NCBI RefSeq assembly: GCF_025699295.1
Contig: NZ_JAILWB010000017.1
Coordinates: 1-64,000 of the forward strand
Direction of reading: 5' to 3'
DNA length: 64,000 bases
From: Hydrogenophaga sp.
GTDB taxonomy: Bacteria > Pseudomonadota > Gammaproteobacteria > Burkholderiales > Burkholderiaceae_C
The notes under the pieces were generated by a model, which worked only from the letters and a program-made list of their open reading frames with translations, was not told the origin of the DNA and made no database searches. Made by a program: the position numbers and the translations under genes. Within the stretch, counting starts at the first letter, position 1. Each line of letters starts with the position of its first letter. Positions 8,868-17,262 of the stretch are shown piece after piece.

Positions 8868-11800
8868 GGCCCGGCATGAACGACGCCACCTCGAGCACGA
8901 CGACCCCCGACCACCCCGCTTCCTGGGTTTCGCGCTTCAACCTCTCGCAGTGGGCGCTGGACCACCAGGCCTTCACGCGCTACCTGATGATCGTGCTGAT
9001 GGTGCTGGGCGTGGCGGCCTATTTCCAGCTCGGCCAGGACGAAGACCCGCCTTTCACCTTCCGCGCCATGGTGGTGCAGGCCTTCTGGCCCGGCGCCACT
9101 GCCGAGCAGATGGCAGAGCAGGTGGCCGACCGGATCGAGAAGACGCTGCAGGAAGTGCCCTACGCGGACAAGATCCGCAGCTATTCCAAACCGGGCGAGA
9201 CGCTCATCATCTTCCAGCTCAAGGACTCGTCGCCCCCGCGCGAGGTGTCGCAGGTCTGGTACACGGCGCGCAAGAAGATCGGGGACATGCGCGGCACGCT
9301 GCCCCAGGGTGTGCAGGGGCCGTTCTTCAACGACGAGTTCGGTGACGTCTATGGCGTGATCTACGCCTTGCAGGGCGAGGGTTTTTCGCCCGCCGACAAG
9401 AAGCAGGTCGCCGACGAGGTGCGCCAGCAACTGCTGCGCGTGCCCGACGTGAGCAAGGTCGAGCTGTTCGGCGAGCAGGACGAAAAGCTCTATATCGAGA
9501 TCTCGCAGAAGCGCCTGGCCACGCTCGGGCTGAACCTGCAGCAGGTGCTGGATGCGCTGGGCCAGCAGAACGCGGTCGAATCGGCCGGCAGCGTGCAGAC
9601 CCCGGGTGACGTGGTGCAGGTGCGCGTGGCCGGGGCCTTCAACTCGGTGGAGCAGTTGCGCGCCATGCCGATCCGTGCCGCCAGCGGCACGCAGATCCGT
9701 CTGGGCGACATCGCGGAGATTGGCCTGGGTTACGCGGACCCGCCGCAGGTGATGGTGCGCCACGACGGCAAGGACAGCATCGCCCTGGGTATCTCCATGG
9801 CCAAGGGCGGCGACATCATCGCCCTGGGCGAGGCGCTCAAGACCACCGTGGCGGGCATCGAGGCCACACTGCCCGCGGGCATGACGCTGGCGCAGGTGCA
9901 GGACCAGCCCAGCGCCGTGACGACCTCGGTCAACGAGTTCGTGAAGGTGCTGATCGAGGCGGTGGTGATCGTGCTCGCGGTGAGCTTCCTCGCGCTGGGC
10001 CTGCACCGGCGCCCGGGCGGCAAGGGCCTGCGCCGCTACGTGCTGGACATGCGCCCCGGCCTGGTGGTGTTCATCACCATCCCGCTGGTGCTGGCCATCA
10101 CCTTCCTGGCCATGAACTACTGGGGCATCGGCCTGCACAAGATCTCGCTGGGCTCGCTCATCATCGCGCTGGGCCTGCTGGTGGACGACGCCATCATTGC
10201 GGTGGAGATGATGGTGCGCAAGCTCGAAGAGGGCTACAGCATGGTGCGCGCGGCCACCTTCACCTGGGATGCCACCGCCATGCCCATGCTGACCGGCACC
10301 CTGATCACGGCGGCGGGCTTCCTGCCGATCGGCCTGGCCAACTCGCTCACGGGCGAATACACCTTTGCGATCTTCGCGGTCACGGTGCTGGCGCTGGTGA
10401 TCTCCTGGGTGGTGGCGGTGATGTTCGTGCCCTACCTGGGCGTGGTGCTGCTCAAGGTCAAGCCACACGTGGGCGAGGTGCACGAGGTGTTCGACGGCCC
10501 GTTCTACGTGCGCTTTCGTGCCGTGGTGGACTGGTGCGTGCAGCACCGCTGGCTGACCATCGGCGCGACCATCCTGACCTTCGTGCTCGGCATCGCCGGC
10601 ATGGGCAAGGTGCAGCAGCAGTTCTTCCCCGATTCGAGCCGCCCGGAGATCCTGGTGGACATCTGGCTGCCCGAGGGCAGCGGCATGCGCGCCATGGACG
10701 AGGTGAGCCGCCGGCTGGAAAAGCGCCTGGCGGCCGAGGAGGGCGTGCGCAGCGTGACCACCTGGGTGGGTTCGGGCGTGCCACGTTTCTACCTGCCGCT
10801 GGACCAGATCTTTCCGCAGACCAACGTGTCGCAGCTGATCGTGCTGCCGCAGGACCTGAAGACGCGCGAGCACCTGCGCATGGCCCTGCCGGCGCTGCTG
10901 GCGACCGAATTCCCCGAGGTGCGTGGGCGCGTGAAGCTGCTGCCCAACGGCCCGCCCGTGCCGTACCCGGTGCAGTTCCGCGTGGTCGGCACCGACCCCA
11001 CCCAGCTGCGCACCCTGGCCGATGAAGTCAAGCAGGCGATGCGCGAGAACCCCAACATGCGCGGCGTGAACGACAACTGGAACGAGTCGGTGAAGAAGCT
11101 GCGCCTGGAGGTTGACCAGGTCAAGGCGCGTGCGCTGGGCGTGTCGAGCCAGTCGATCGCGCAGGCCGCGCGCACGCTGCTCTCGGGCACCACGGTGGGG
11201 CAGTACCGCGATGGCGACAAGCTGATCGACATCGTGCTGCGCCAGCCGCTCAGCGAGCGCGACGCCATCACCGATCTGGCCAACGCCTACCTGCCCACGG
11301 CCAGCGGCCAGGCGATTCCGCTGCTGCAGATCGCGACACCGGTGTTCGACTGGGAGCCGGGCGTGGTCTGGCGCGAGAACCGCGACTATGCGATCACCGT
11401 GCAGGGCGATGTGGTCGAGGGCCTGCAGGGCGCGACCGTCACGGCCGAATTGCAGCCGGCGCTCAAGGTGATCAGCGACGGCTGGGCCGCGCGTGGCCTG
11501 GGTGCCTACCGCATCGAGGTGGCGGGGGCGGTGGAGGAGAGCAGCAAGGGTTCGGCGTCGATCGCGGTCGGCATCCCGGTGATGCTGTTCATCGTGTTCA
11601 CGCTGCTCATGCTGCAGTTGCAGAGCTTCAGCCGTTCCATGCTGGTGTTCCTCACCGGCCCGCTGGGCATGGCGGGCGTGGCAGCGGCGCTGTTGCTGCT
11701 GAACCGGCCGTTCGGTTTCGTGGCGCTGCTGGGCGTGATCGCGCTCATGGGCATGATCCAGCGCAATTCGGTGATCCTGATCGACCAGATCGAGCAGGAT

Positions 11801-12037
11801 CGCGCGCGCGGCGTGCCGGCCTGGGACGCGATCGTGGAGGCGGCCGTGCGGCGCATGCGCCCGATCGTGCTGACGGCTGCGGCGGCGGTGCTGGCGATGA
11901 TTCCCTTGTCGCGCAGTGTGTTCTGGGGGCCGATGGCGGTGGCCATCATGGGTGGCCTGATCGTGGCGACGGTGCTGACCTTGCTGGCCTTGCCGGCGAT
12001 GTATGCGGCGTGGTTCCGGGTTCGGCGGCCCGCCTGA
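8864..12037 (+). CDS. RND efflux transporter permease (AcrB/MexB-like superfamily)
   Basis: 1057 residues from the ATG at 8864, overlapping the adaptor stop by 4 bp; an ATG at 8876 is an alternative. It has the RND layout: a first membrane helix near residues 40-60, a large periplasmic porter loop, then helices including GSLIIALGLLVDDAIIAVEMM (the proton-relay region), and a repeat in the second half ending in LIVATVLTLLALPAMYAAWF. It would export small amphipathic compounds using the proton gradient. The SYSKPGETLIIFQLKD region is like pumps of the VexF/OqxB-related branch rather than CusA. No outer-membrane factor gene follows. Confidence 0.94.
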   Translation: MRPGMNDATSSTTTPDHPASWVSRFNLSQWALDHQAFTRYLMIVLMVLGVAAYFQLGQDEDPPFTFRAMVVQAFWPGATAEQMAEQVADRIEKTLQEVPYADKIRSYSKPGETLIIFQLKDSSPPREVSQVWYTARKKIGDMRGTLPQGVQGPFFNDEFGDVYGVIYALQGEGFSPADKKQVADEVRQQLLRVPDVSKVELFGEQDEKLYIEISQKRLATLGLNLQQVLDALGQQNAVESAGSVQTPGDVVQVRVAGAFNSVEQLRAMPIRAASGTQIRLGDIAEIGLGYADPPQVMVRHDGKDSIALGISMAKGGDIIALGEALKTTVAGIEATLPAGMTLAQVQDQPSAVTTSVNEFVKVLIEAVVIVLAVSFLALGLHRRPGGKGLRRYVLDMRPGLVVFITIPLVLAITFLAMNYWGIGLHKISLGSLIIALGLLVDDAIIAVEMMVRKLEEGYSMVRAATFTWDATAMPMLTGTLITAAGFLPIGLANSLTGEYTFAIFAVTVLALVISWVVAVMFVPYLGVVLLKVKPHVGEVHEVFDGPFYVRFRAVVDWCVQHRWLTIGATILTFVLGIAGMGKVQQQFFPDSSRPEILVDIWLPEGSGMRAMDEVSRRLEKRLAAEEGVRSVTTWVGSGVPRFYLPLDQIFPQTNVSQLIVLPQDLKTREHLRMALPALLATEFPEVRGRVKLLPNGPPVPYPVQFRVVGTDPTQLRTLADEVKQAMRENPNMRGVNDNWNESVKKLRLEVDQVKARALGVSSQSIAQAARTLLSGTTVGQYRDGDKLIDIVLRQPLSERDAITDLANAYLPTASGQAIPLLQIATPVFDWEPGVVWRENRDYAITVQGDVVEGLQGATVTAELQPALKVISDGWAARGLGAYRIEVAGAVEESSKGSASIAVGIPVMLFIVFTLLMLQLQSFSRSMLVFLTGPLGMAGVAAALLLLNRPFGFVALLGVIALMGMIQRNSVILIDQIEQDRARGVPAWDAIVEAAVRRMRPIVLTAAAAVLAMIPLSRSVFWGPMAVAIMGGLIVATVLTLLALPAMYAAWFRVRRPA

Positions 12038-12070
12038 ATTGCATTTCCTTTCTTTCCAGGACCTCGCGGA

Positions 12071-12168
12071 CCCGGAGGCGGTTGGCGCTCTGCTCCGCGA
12101 ATGTCCCCTGGCGGCGGGAGGCCGCCTCCACCTTGATTACGCTGCGCAGAGCGCCAACCGCCTCCGGG
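12071..12168. repeat. Fold-back element A: 23-bp perfect inverted repeat with inner hairpin
   Basis: Arms 12071-12093 and 12146-12168 are exact reverse complements over 23 bp, separated by 52 bases. At the centre of the loop is a smaller hairpin, GGCGGC (12110-12115) with GCCGCC (12121-12126). There is no T-run after either arm, so a simple intrinsic terminator is unlikely. Confidence 0.8.
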
Positions 12169-12212
12169 CCAGAGACAGGGGTGGCGCGCGAACGGCTCGA
12201 ATGCCCTAAGGC

Positions 12213-12314
12213 CATCGGCGCGGGCGGGGGGAGGGCGCAGCGAAGTCAAGGAGGAGAACCGGCGAAGCCGGTTCGGGGGACATGAGCGGAGCCCTCCCCC
12301 CGCCCGCGCCGATG
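12213..12314. repeat. Fold-back element B: 24-bp perfect inverted repeat with inner hairpin
   Basis: Arms 12213-12236 and 12291-12314 are exact reverse complements over 24 bp, separated by 54 bases. The loop centre holds a hairpin GAACCGGC (12256-12263), GAA, GCCGGTTC (12267-12274). Architecture and dimensions match element A although the sequences differ. The purine-rich loop resembles dispersed intergenic repeats I associate with related genomes, but I cannot confirm copy number. Confidence 0.8.
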
Positions 12315-12360
12315 ACCGCTCCAGCCGGCGACAACCCGGGCATGGTCAACAATAAGACCC

Positions 12361-13260
12361 ATGCGCCTCCGACACATTGAAGTCTTCAACGCGGTGATGC
12401 TCACCGGCAGCGTGAGCGCGGCCGCGCGCATGATCAACGTCACGCAACCTGCGGTGAGCCGCACGCTGCAACACGCCGAGATCCAGCTCGGCTTTCAGCT
12501 GTTCCAGCGCGTGGGCGGGCGGCTCAAGCCCACGGTCGAGGCGCAGACGCTGTACCCGCACATTGAACGCCTGTTTGCTCAGCTCGACGAGGTGCAGCGC
12601 CTCTCGGCCAGCCTCAAGGCCGGTCGCGGCAAGGGTGAATTGCGTGTGCTCACGGTGCTGGCGCTGAGCTACGAGGTGTTTCCGCGTGCCATGCGCCTGT
12701 TCCGCGAAAAACACCCGAGCGTGGTGGTCCACCACGAGGCGCTGCATTCACCCCAGATCGTTTCGTCTCTCGTGCTGCAGGAGGCCGACGTGGGCTACGT
12801 GTTCAGCGCGGTCTCGCACCCGGCGCTGGTGCAGGAACAACTGGCCGACCGCAAGGTGGCCTGCGTGGTGCCCAGGGGCCTGCTGGCGCCGCGCCAGGTC
12901 AGGGCCGGCACGATCACGGTGGCGCAGCTCGCGAAGCTGCCGGTGATCGCGCTCGACGGCCAGGACCCGCTGGGCGTGCTGCTGGCGCACGCGGTGCGCG
13001 ACAGCGGCGCCGGGCTGAAGGAGGTGATGACCGTGCAGACCTACCACGTGGCGCTGGCGCTGGCCCACCACGGCGTGGGCGTGGCCATGGTCGAGGGCTG
13101 CACCGCCGCTTCGGCCGACCGCAGCAAGGTCGATGTGCTGACGCTGGAGCCGCCCGTGGCCACCGCCGTGCACATGCTGCGGCCCACCGCGCGGCCGAAT
13201 TCGCTCACCACCCGCGCCTTCACGCGCTGCATGCAGCAGGCGCTGCAGGAAACGGCCTGA
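12361..13260 (+). CDS. LysR-family transcriptional regulator
   Basis: 299 residues. The N-terminal winged helix-turn-helix spans roughly residues 1-60 (MRLRHIEVFNAVMLTGSVSA, then ARMINVTQPAVSRTLQHAEI), followed by a LysR substrate-binding domain (LRVLTVLALSYEVFPRAMRLF and onwards). It resembles regulators of amino-acid or opine metabolism. The neighbouring DadA-like dehydrogenase, aminotransferase and TRAP system make control of that group plausible but unproven. Its last 41 bp overlap, on the opposite strand, the end of the dehydrogenase gene. Confidence 0.92.
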   Translation: MRLRHIEVFNAVMLTGSVSAAARMINVTQPAVSRTLQHAEIQLGFQLFQRVGGRLKPTVEAQTLYPHIERLFAQLDEVQRLSASLKAGRGKGELRVLTVLALSYEVFPRAMRLFREKHPSVVVHHEALHSPQIVSSLVLQEADVGYVFSAVSHPALVQEQLADRKVACVVPRGLLAPRQVRAGTITVAQLAKLPVIALDGQDPLGVLLAHAVRDSGAGLKEVMTVQTYHVALALAHHGVGVAMVEGCTAASADRSKVDVLTLEPPVATAVHMLRPTARPNSLTTRAFTRCMQQALQETA

Positions 13261-14512
13261 TCGCCACCTTGCGCGGCGGTGCCAGCTGCGCGGCGATGCG
13301 CTGCGCGCTGCCGAAGGCCAGGGTGAAACCCAGCGCACCGTGCCCGGTGTTGAACAGCAGGTTGGACGGCCCCCCGCGCAGCCGACCCGCCACCGGCAGG
13401 CCGGTGGGTGTGGCTGGGCGCAGGCCGGCCCAGGGCCGCAGTTCCTCGTAGCGGCTGGCTTCGGGGAACAGCGCGCGCGCGGTTGCCACGAGCGAGGCGA
13501 CGCGGTCGGCCGGAATGCTCATGTCCTCGCCCACCAGTTCGGCCATGCCGGCCACGCGCAGGCGCTGGCCGATGCGCGCGAACACCACCTTGCGCGCCGC
13601 GTCGGTCACGCTCACGCGCGGCGTGGCACCGGGTGCATCGCTCGCGTCCACCGTGAGGCTGTAGCCTTTGAGCGGGTAGACCGGCACGCGCAGGCCCAGC
13701 GAACGCGCCAGTGGATGAGAGGCCGTGCCCAGCGCGACCACGAAGGCGTCGGCCTCGATCGCGCCCTGGGGCGTTTCCGCCGCCACCACACGCCCACCCG
13801 AGCGCCGCAACTGTGTGACCGGTGTGTCGAATGCGAAGCGCACGCCGCGCGCCTGCAGCAGGCGCTGCAGTTCGAGGCAGACCTTGTGGCAATCGGCCGC
13901 GCACTCGCCGGGGGTGTGGACGGCGCCTGCGAAGCGGCCCGCGTAACTGGCCAGCGCGGGCTCCACGGCCACGCTTTCGATGGGCGAGAGCGCGTGCTGC
14001 GGGCTGCCACCCAGCGCCTGTTGCAACTGCATCTGCCGGCGCGCGGACGAAAAGCTGGTGGCATCCGGGTAGAGCACGAGCTTGCCGGTGGTGGAGAAGT
14101 CGCATTGAATGCGCTCCTCGTTCATCAGCCGTTCAAACCCCGCGCGGCTCTCTGCCGCCAGCGCGAGCAGGCTTGCGGTGGTGCGCAGCGACACGGGGGT
14201 GCGGCAGGCGGCGAGAAACTGCAGGCCCCACACCCACTGGTGCAGGTCGGGCCGCAGGCGCAGCTTCAACGGCGAATCGTCGGCCAGCAGCAGCCGGGGC
14301 AACTGGCGCCAGATGCCTGGATCGGCCAGCGGCTGCACGTAGGCGTAGCTCAGTTGCGCGCCATTGGCGGCGCTGGCACCGGAGCCAGCCCGGGCGCGGT
14401 CGAGAACGGTGACCCGGTGGCCCTGCTGATGCAGTTGCCAGGCCGTGGCCAGGCCAACGATGCCGGCGCCGAGCACGCACACATGGAGGGGTTTGTCGGC
14501 ATGGGGGTTCAT
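13220..14512 (-). CDS. FAD-dependent D-amino acid dehydrogenase (DadA-like)
   Basis: 430 residues from the ATG at 14512 (MNPHADKPLH); the longer frame to 14572 lacks conservation. The FAD-binding Rossmann motif VLGAGIVGLATA is at residues 13-24, followed by a DRARAGSGASAANGAQLSY segment typical of DadA. The C-terminal FAD contact is FNTGHGALGFTLAFGSAQRI. DadA-type enzymes oxidise D-amino acids to 2-oxo acids and ammonia, passing electrons to the respiratory chain. The 3' end overlaps the convergent LysR gene by 41 bp, giving a 17-residue tail (RKVAIRPFPAAPAACSA) that may not be conserved. Another D-amino acid or imino acid substrate is possible. Confidence 0.88.
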   Translation of the reverse strand: MNPHADKPLHVCVLGAGIVGLATAWQLHQQGHRVTVLDRARAGSGASAANGAQLSYAYVQPLADPGIWRQLPRLLLADDSPLKLRLRPDLHQWVWGLQFLAACRTPVSLRTTASLLALAAESRAGFERLMNEERIQCDFSTTGKLVLYPDATSFSSARRQMQLQQALGGSPQHALSPIESVAVEPALASYAGRFAGAVHTPGECAADCHKVCLELQRLLQARGVRFAFDTPVTQLRRSGGRVVAAETPQGAIEADAFVVALGTASHPLARSLGLRVPVYPLKGYSLTVDASDAPGATPRVSVTDAARKVVFARIGQRLRVAGMAELVGEDMSIPADRVASLVATARALFPEASRYEELRPWAGLRPATPTGLPVAGRLRGGPSNLLFNTGHGALGFTLAFGSAQRIAAQLAPPRKVAIRPFPAAPAACSA

Positions 14513-14667
14513 GGCGGTCCACTGTAGGAAAAACGGCCCGGGCGGAAAAATGCCGATCGCGCCGTCACCCATGCCGCGAACTCATGGGTCGGGGTCAAAA
14601 AGGCATTTCTGCGCCGGCGCCCCGCTGCCTACACTGCGCTTGTCGTTCACCACCTGTTCATTGCCAC

Positions 14668-16026
14668 ATGACCACCGCACCCACCCACGTGTTCCACCGC
14701 CAGTTGCGCCACGCCTTGCCTGTCGCCGTGAGCGGGCAGGGCATATCCATCACCGACGCCAGTGGCAAGGCCTATCTGGACGCGTCGGGCGGCGCCGCGG
14801 TCTCGTGTCTTGGCCACGGTCACCCGGACGTGATTGCCGCCATGCACGCGCAGATCGACCAGCTGGCCTATGCCCATACCAGCTTCTTCACGACCGCCGT
14901 GGCCGAGGAGCTGGCCGATCAATTGATCGACACCGCTCCCGCGGGCATGAGCCATGTGTACTTTGTCAGTGGCGGTTCCGAGGCGGTGGAGGCCGCGCTG
15001 AAGATGGCGCGCCAGTATTTCGTGGAGATCGGACAGCCGCAGCGCCGCCATTTCATCGCGCGCCACCAGAGCTACCACGGCAACACCCTGGGTGCGCTGG
15101 CAGTGGGCGGCAACGCCTGGCGGCGCGAGCAGTTCAAGCCGCTGTTGATCGATGTGACCCACGTGGCGCCGTGCTACGAATACCGCGACCGACGCACCGA
15201 CGAAACCGCCGAGCAGTACGGCCAGCGCCTGGTGGTCGAGCTGTCCGACGCCATCGATCGCCTGGGGGGCGAGAACGTGATGGCCTTCGTGGCCGAGACC
15301 GTGGGTGGGGCCACGGCTGGCGTGCTCACGCCGGTGCCCGGCTACTTCAAGGGCGTGCGCGAGCTCTGCGACCGCCATGGCATTTTGCTGATCCTGGACG
15401 AGGTGATGTGTGGCATGGGCCGCACCGGCACGCTGCATGCGTGCGAGCAGGAAGGCGTGGTGCCCGACCTGATCACCATCGCCAAGGGCCTGGGCGGCGG
15501 CTACCAACCCATCGGCGCGGTGCTGGCGCAGTCGAAGCTGGTGGAGGCTTTCCGCCAGGGCAGCGGCCTGTTCCAGCACGGCCACACCTACCTGGGGCAT
15601 GCGGTGGCCTGCGCGGCGGCACTGGCGGTGCAGCGCGTGATCCAGCGCGATGGCCTGCTGTCCCAGGTGCGCGAGCGTGGTCAACAGTTGCAGGCTCTGC
15701 TGCAACAGACCTTCGGTGACCATCCTCACGTGGGCGACATCCGCGGACGCGGCCTGTTCCGGGGCGTCGAGCTGGTGGCCGATCGCGCCAGCAAGCGCTG
15801 GTTCGACCCGGTGCACAAGCTGCACGCGCGCATCAAGAGCGAGGCCATGGCCGCTGGCCTGATGGTCTACCCGATGGGGGGCACGGTGGACGGTCGCTGT
15901 GGCGACCACGTGCTGCTCGCGCCGCCTTTCATCAGCACGCCCGCCGAGCTGGAACAGATCGTGGCGCGCCTGGCCGTGGCAATCGATCGCGCGGTGGCGC
16001 AGGCTGACATCGGCCTGACTTCATGA
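14668..16026 (+). CDS. Class III (acetylornithine/GABA-type) PLP-dependent aminotransferase
   Basis: 452 residues from the ATG at 14668. The PLP lysine is Lys273 in ITIAKGLGGGYQPIGA, and the cofactor aspartate lies in LILDEVMCGMGRTG, the class III signature. The FVSGGSEAVEAALKMARQYF stretch contacts the PLP phosphate. Such enzymes move amino groups between omega-amino acids, diamines or similar compounds and a keto acid; the substrate is not determinable here. It is divergent from the DadA-like gene (155 bp between starts) and precedes the TAXI/TRAP genes, suggesting a transported amino compound as substrate. Confidence 0.92.
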   Translation: MTTAPTHVFHRQLRHALPVAVSGQGISITDASGKAYLDASGGAAVSCLGHGHPDVIAAMHAQIDQLAYAHTSFFTTAVAEELADQLIDTAPAGMSHVYFVSGGSEAVEAALKMARQYFVEIGQPQRRHFIARHQSYHGNTLGALAVGGNAWRREQFKPLLIDVTHVAPCYEYRDRRTDETAEQYGQRLVVELSDAIDRLGGENVMAFVAETVGGATAGVLTPVPGYFKGVRELCDRHGILLILDEVMCGMGRTGTLHACEQEGVVPDLITIAKGLGGGYQPIGAVLAQSKLVEAFRQGSGLFQHGHTYLGHAVACAAALAVQRVIQRDGLLSQVRERGQQLQALLQQTFGDHPHVGDIRGRGLFRGVELVADRASKRWFDPVHKLHARIKSEAMAAGLMVYPMGGTVDGRCGDHVLLAPPFISTPAELEQIVARLAVAIDRAVAQADIGLTS

Positions 16027-16171
16027 GGCATTTGCATGCCCCTCGGGGTAAACCCGGGCTCAAGAATGCAGAGTGAGCACGGTGCTTGCTTTAGCATGTA
16101 AAGCCTTCGTGTACGGCCCGTGCGGGCACCACGATGTTTCATCCACGCAAGAAACCGCAGGAGCATTCACC

Positions 16172-17146
16172 ATGAAAAAGATCCCCCTTTGCCTGAGCAG
16201 CCTGGCTGCCGCGGCCGCCCTGATGGCCCCGATGGCACCGGCCCAGGCCCAGCAGAAATTCATGACCATCGGCACCGGCGGCGTCACGGGTGTGTACTAC
16301 GCGGCCGGTGGCGCGATCTGCCGCCTGGTCAACAAGGACCGCGCCAAGCACGGCTACCGCTGCTCCGTGGAGTCCACCGGTGGCTCGGTCGTCAACATCA
16401 ACACCATCAAGGCCGGTGAGCTCGATTTCGGCGTGTCGCAGTCGGACGTGCAGTACAACGCCGTCAACGGCGCCAAGCAGTTCGAGAAAGATGGCAAGCA
16501 CGCCGATCTGCGCGCCGTGTTCTCCATCCACCCCGAGCCCTTCACCGTGCTCTCGCGCAAGGAAGCGAACATCACCAAGTTCGATGACCTCAAGGGCAAG
16601 CGCTTCAACATCGGCAACCCCGGCTCCGGTACCCGTGCCGCCATGGAGGAGTACCTGAGCACCGCCGGCTGGAAGGTGTCCGACTTCGGCCTGGCCGCCG
16701 AACTCAAGGCCGACGAACACGGCGCCGCGCTGTGCGACAACAAGATCGACGGCTTCTTCTATGGCGTGGGCCACCCCAGCGCCAACATCCAGGACCCGAT
16801 CACCACCTGCGGCGCCAAGCTGGTGCCCATGACCGGTGCGGCCGTGGACAAGCTCGTTTCCGCCAACAGCTACTACGCCAAGGTCAACATCCCCGGCGGC
16901 CTGTATGCCGGCCACCCCAACCCCACGCCCACCTACGGCGTGCTGGCCTCTTTCGTGACCTCCGCCAAGGTATCCGACGCGGCCGTGTACGAGCTGGTCA
17001 AGGCGGTGTTCGAGAACTTCGACGAGTTCAAGAAGCTGCATCCCGCGTTCGGCGCGCTGGACCCGAAGAACATGATCAAGGACGGCCTGTCGGCGCCCCT
17101 GCACCCCGGTGCGGTGAAGTACTACAAGGAAAAAGGCTGGATGTGA
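16172..17146 (+). CDS. TAXI-family TRAP transporter periplasmic substrate-binding protein
   Basis: 324 residues from the ATG at 16172, with GGAG about 10 bases upstream. The Sec signal peptide (hydrophobic residues 4-22) is probably cut after AQA at residue 26. The mature start [20 protein letters not shown] and the segment [20 protein letters not shown] are diagnostic of the TAXI family. It delivers a substrate to the fused permease encoded next. A frame extending upstream to 16073 lacks a signal peptide and is rejected. Substrate unknown; glutamate and other carboxylates are known for the family. Confidence 0.95.
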   Translation: MKKIPLCLSSLAAAAALMAPMAPAQAQQKFMTIGTGGVTGVYYAAGGAICRLVNKDRAKHGYRCSVESTGGSVVNINTIKAGELDFGVSQSDVQYNAVNGAKQFEKDGKHADLRAVFSIHPEPFTVLSRKEANITKFDDLKGKRFNIGNPGSGTRAAMEEYLSTAGWKVSDFGLAAELKADEHGAALCDNKIDGFFYGVGHPSANIQDPITTCGAKLVPMTGAAVDKLVSANSYYAKVNIPGGLYAGHPNPTPTYGVLASFVTSAKVSDAAVYELVKAVFENFDEFKKLHPAFGALDPKNMIKDGLSAPLHPGAVKYYKEKGWM

Positions 17147-17190
17147 TCATCCATCCGGGGCCGAGGTCTTGAGGGACTGAAGCGCGCAAG

Positions 17191-17218
17191 AAAGCTCTGA
17201 CCTGTCAGGGCTTTTTTG
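17191..17218 (+). terminator. Intrinsic terminator between TAXI binding protein and TRAP permease
   Basis: Stem AAAGCTCTGA / TCAGGGCTTT with a CCTG loop, then a T-run. Within an operon it would reduce read-through, allowing more of the binding protein to be made than of the permease. Confidence 0.75.
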
Positions 17219-17262
17219 TTTTTGTCCGCTGTGCAACGGGAAAACGAAGAATCGAGGAACGC

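Larger units (their letters stand above)
12038..12360. other. Gene-free 323-bp gap with two fold-back elements
   Basis: No convincing open frame. The gap lies between the RND pump and a LysR gene, both on the plus strand. It contains two long inverted repeats described separately (12071-12168 and 12213-12314). I see no clear promoter, and the LysR ATG at 12361 has no obvious ribosome binding site. Confidence 0.8.

Noticed and set aside
8576..10873. 765-codon open frame on the minus strand opposite the RND adaptor and permease
   Set aside because: It is His/Arg/Gly-rich with no family motif and mirrors the codon pattern of the real plus-strand RND genes. Such antisense frames are common in high-GC DNA.
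12071..12168. Intrinsic terminator of the RND operon
   Set aside because: The stem is strong but the loop is 52 bases and no T-run follows either arm.
12071..12314. Integron attC site
   Set aside because: The arms are perfect rather than imperfect, and core sites of the RYYYAAC/GTTRRRY type are not in place. No integrase gene is present.
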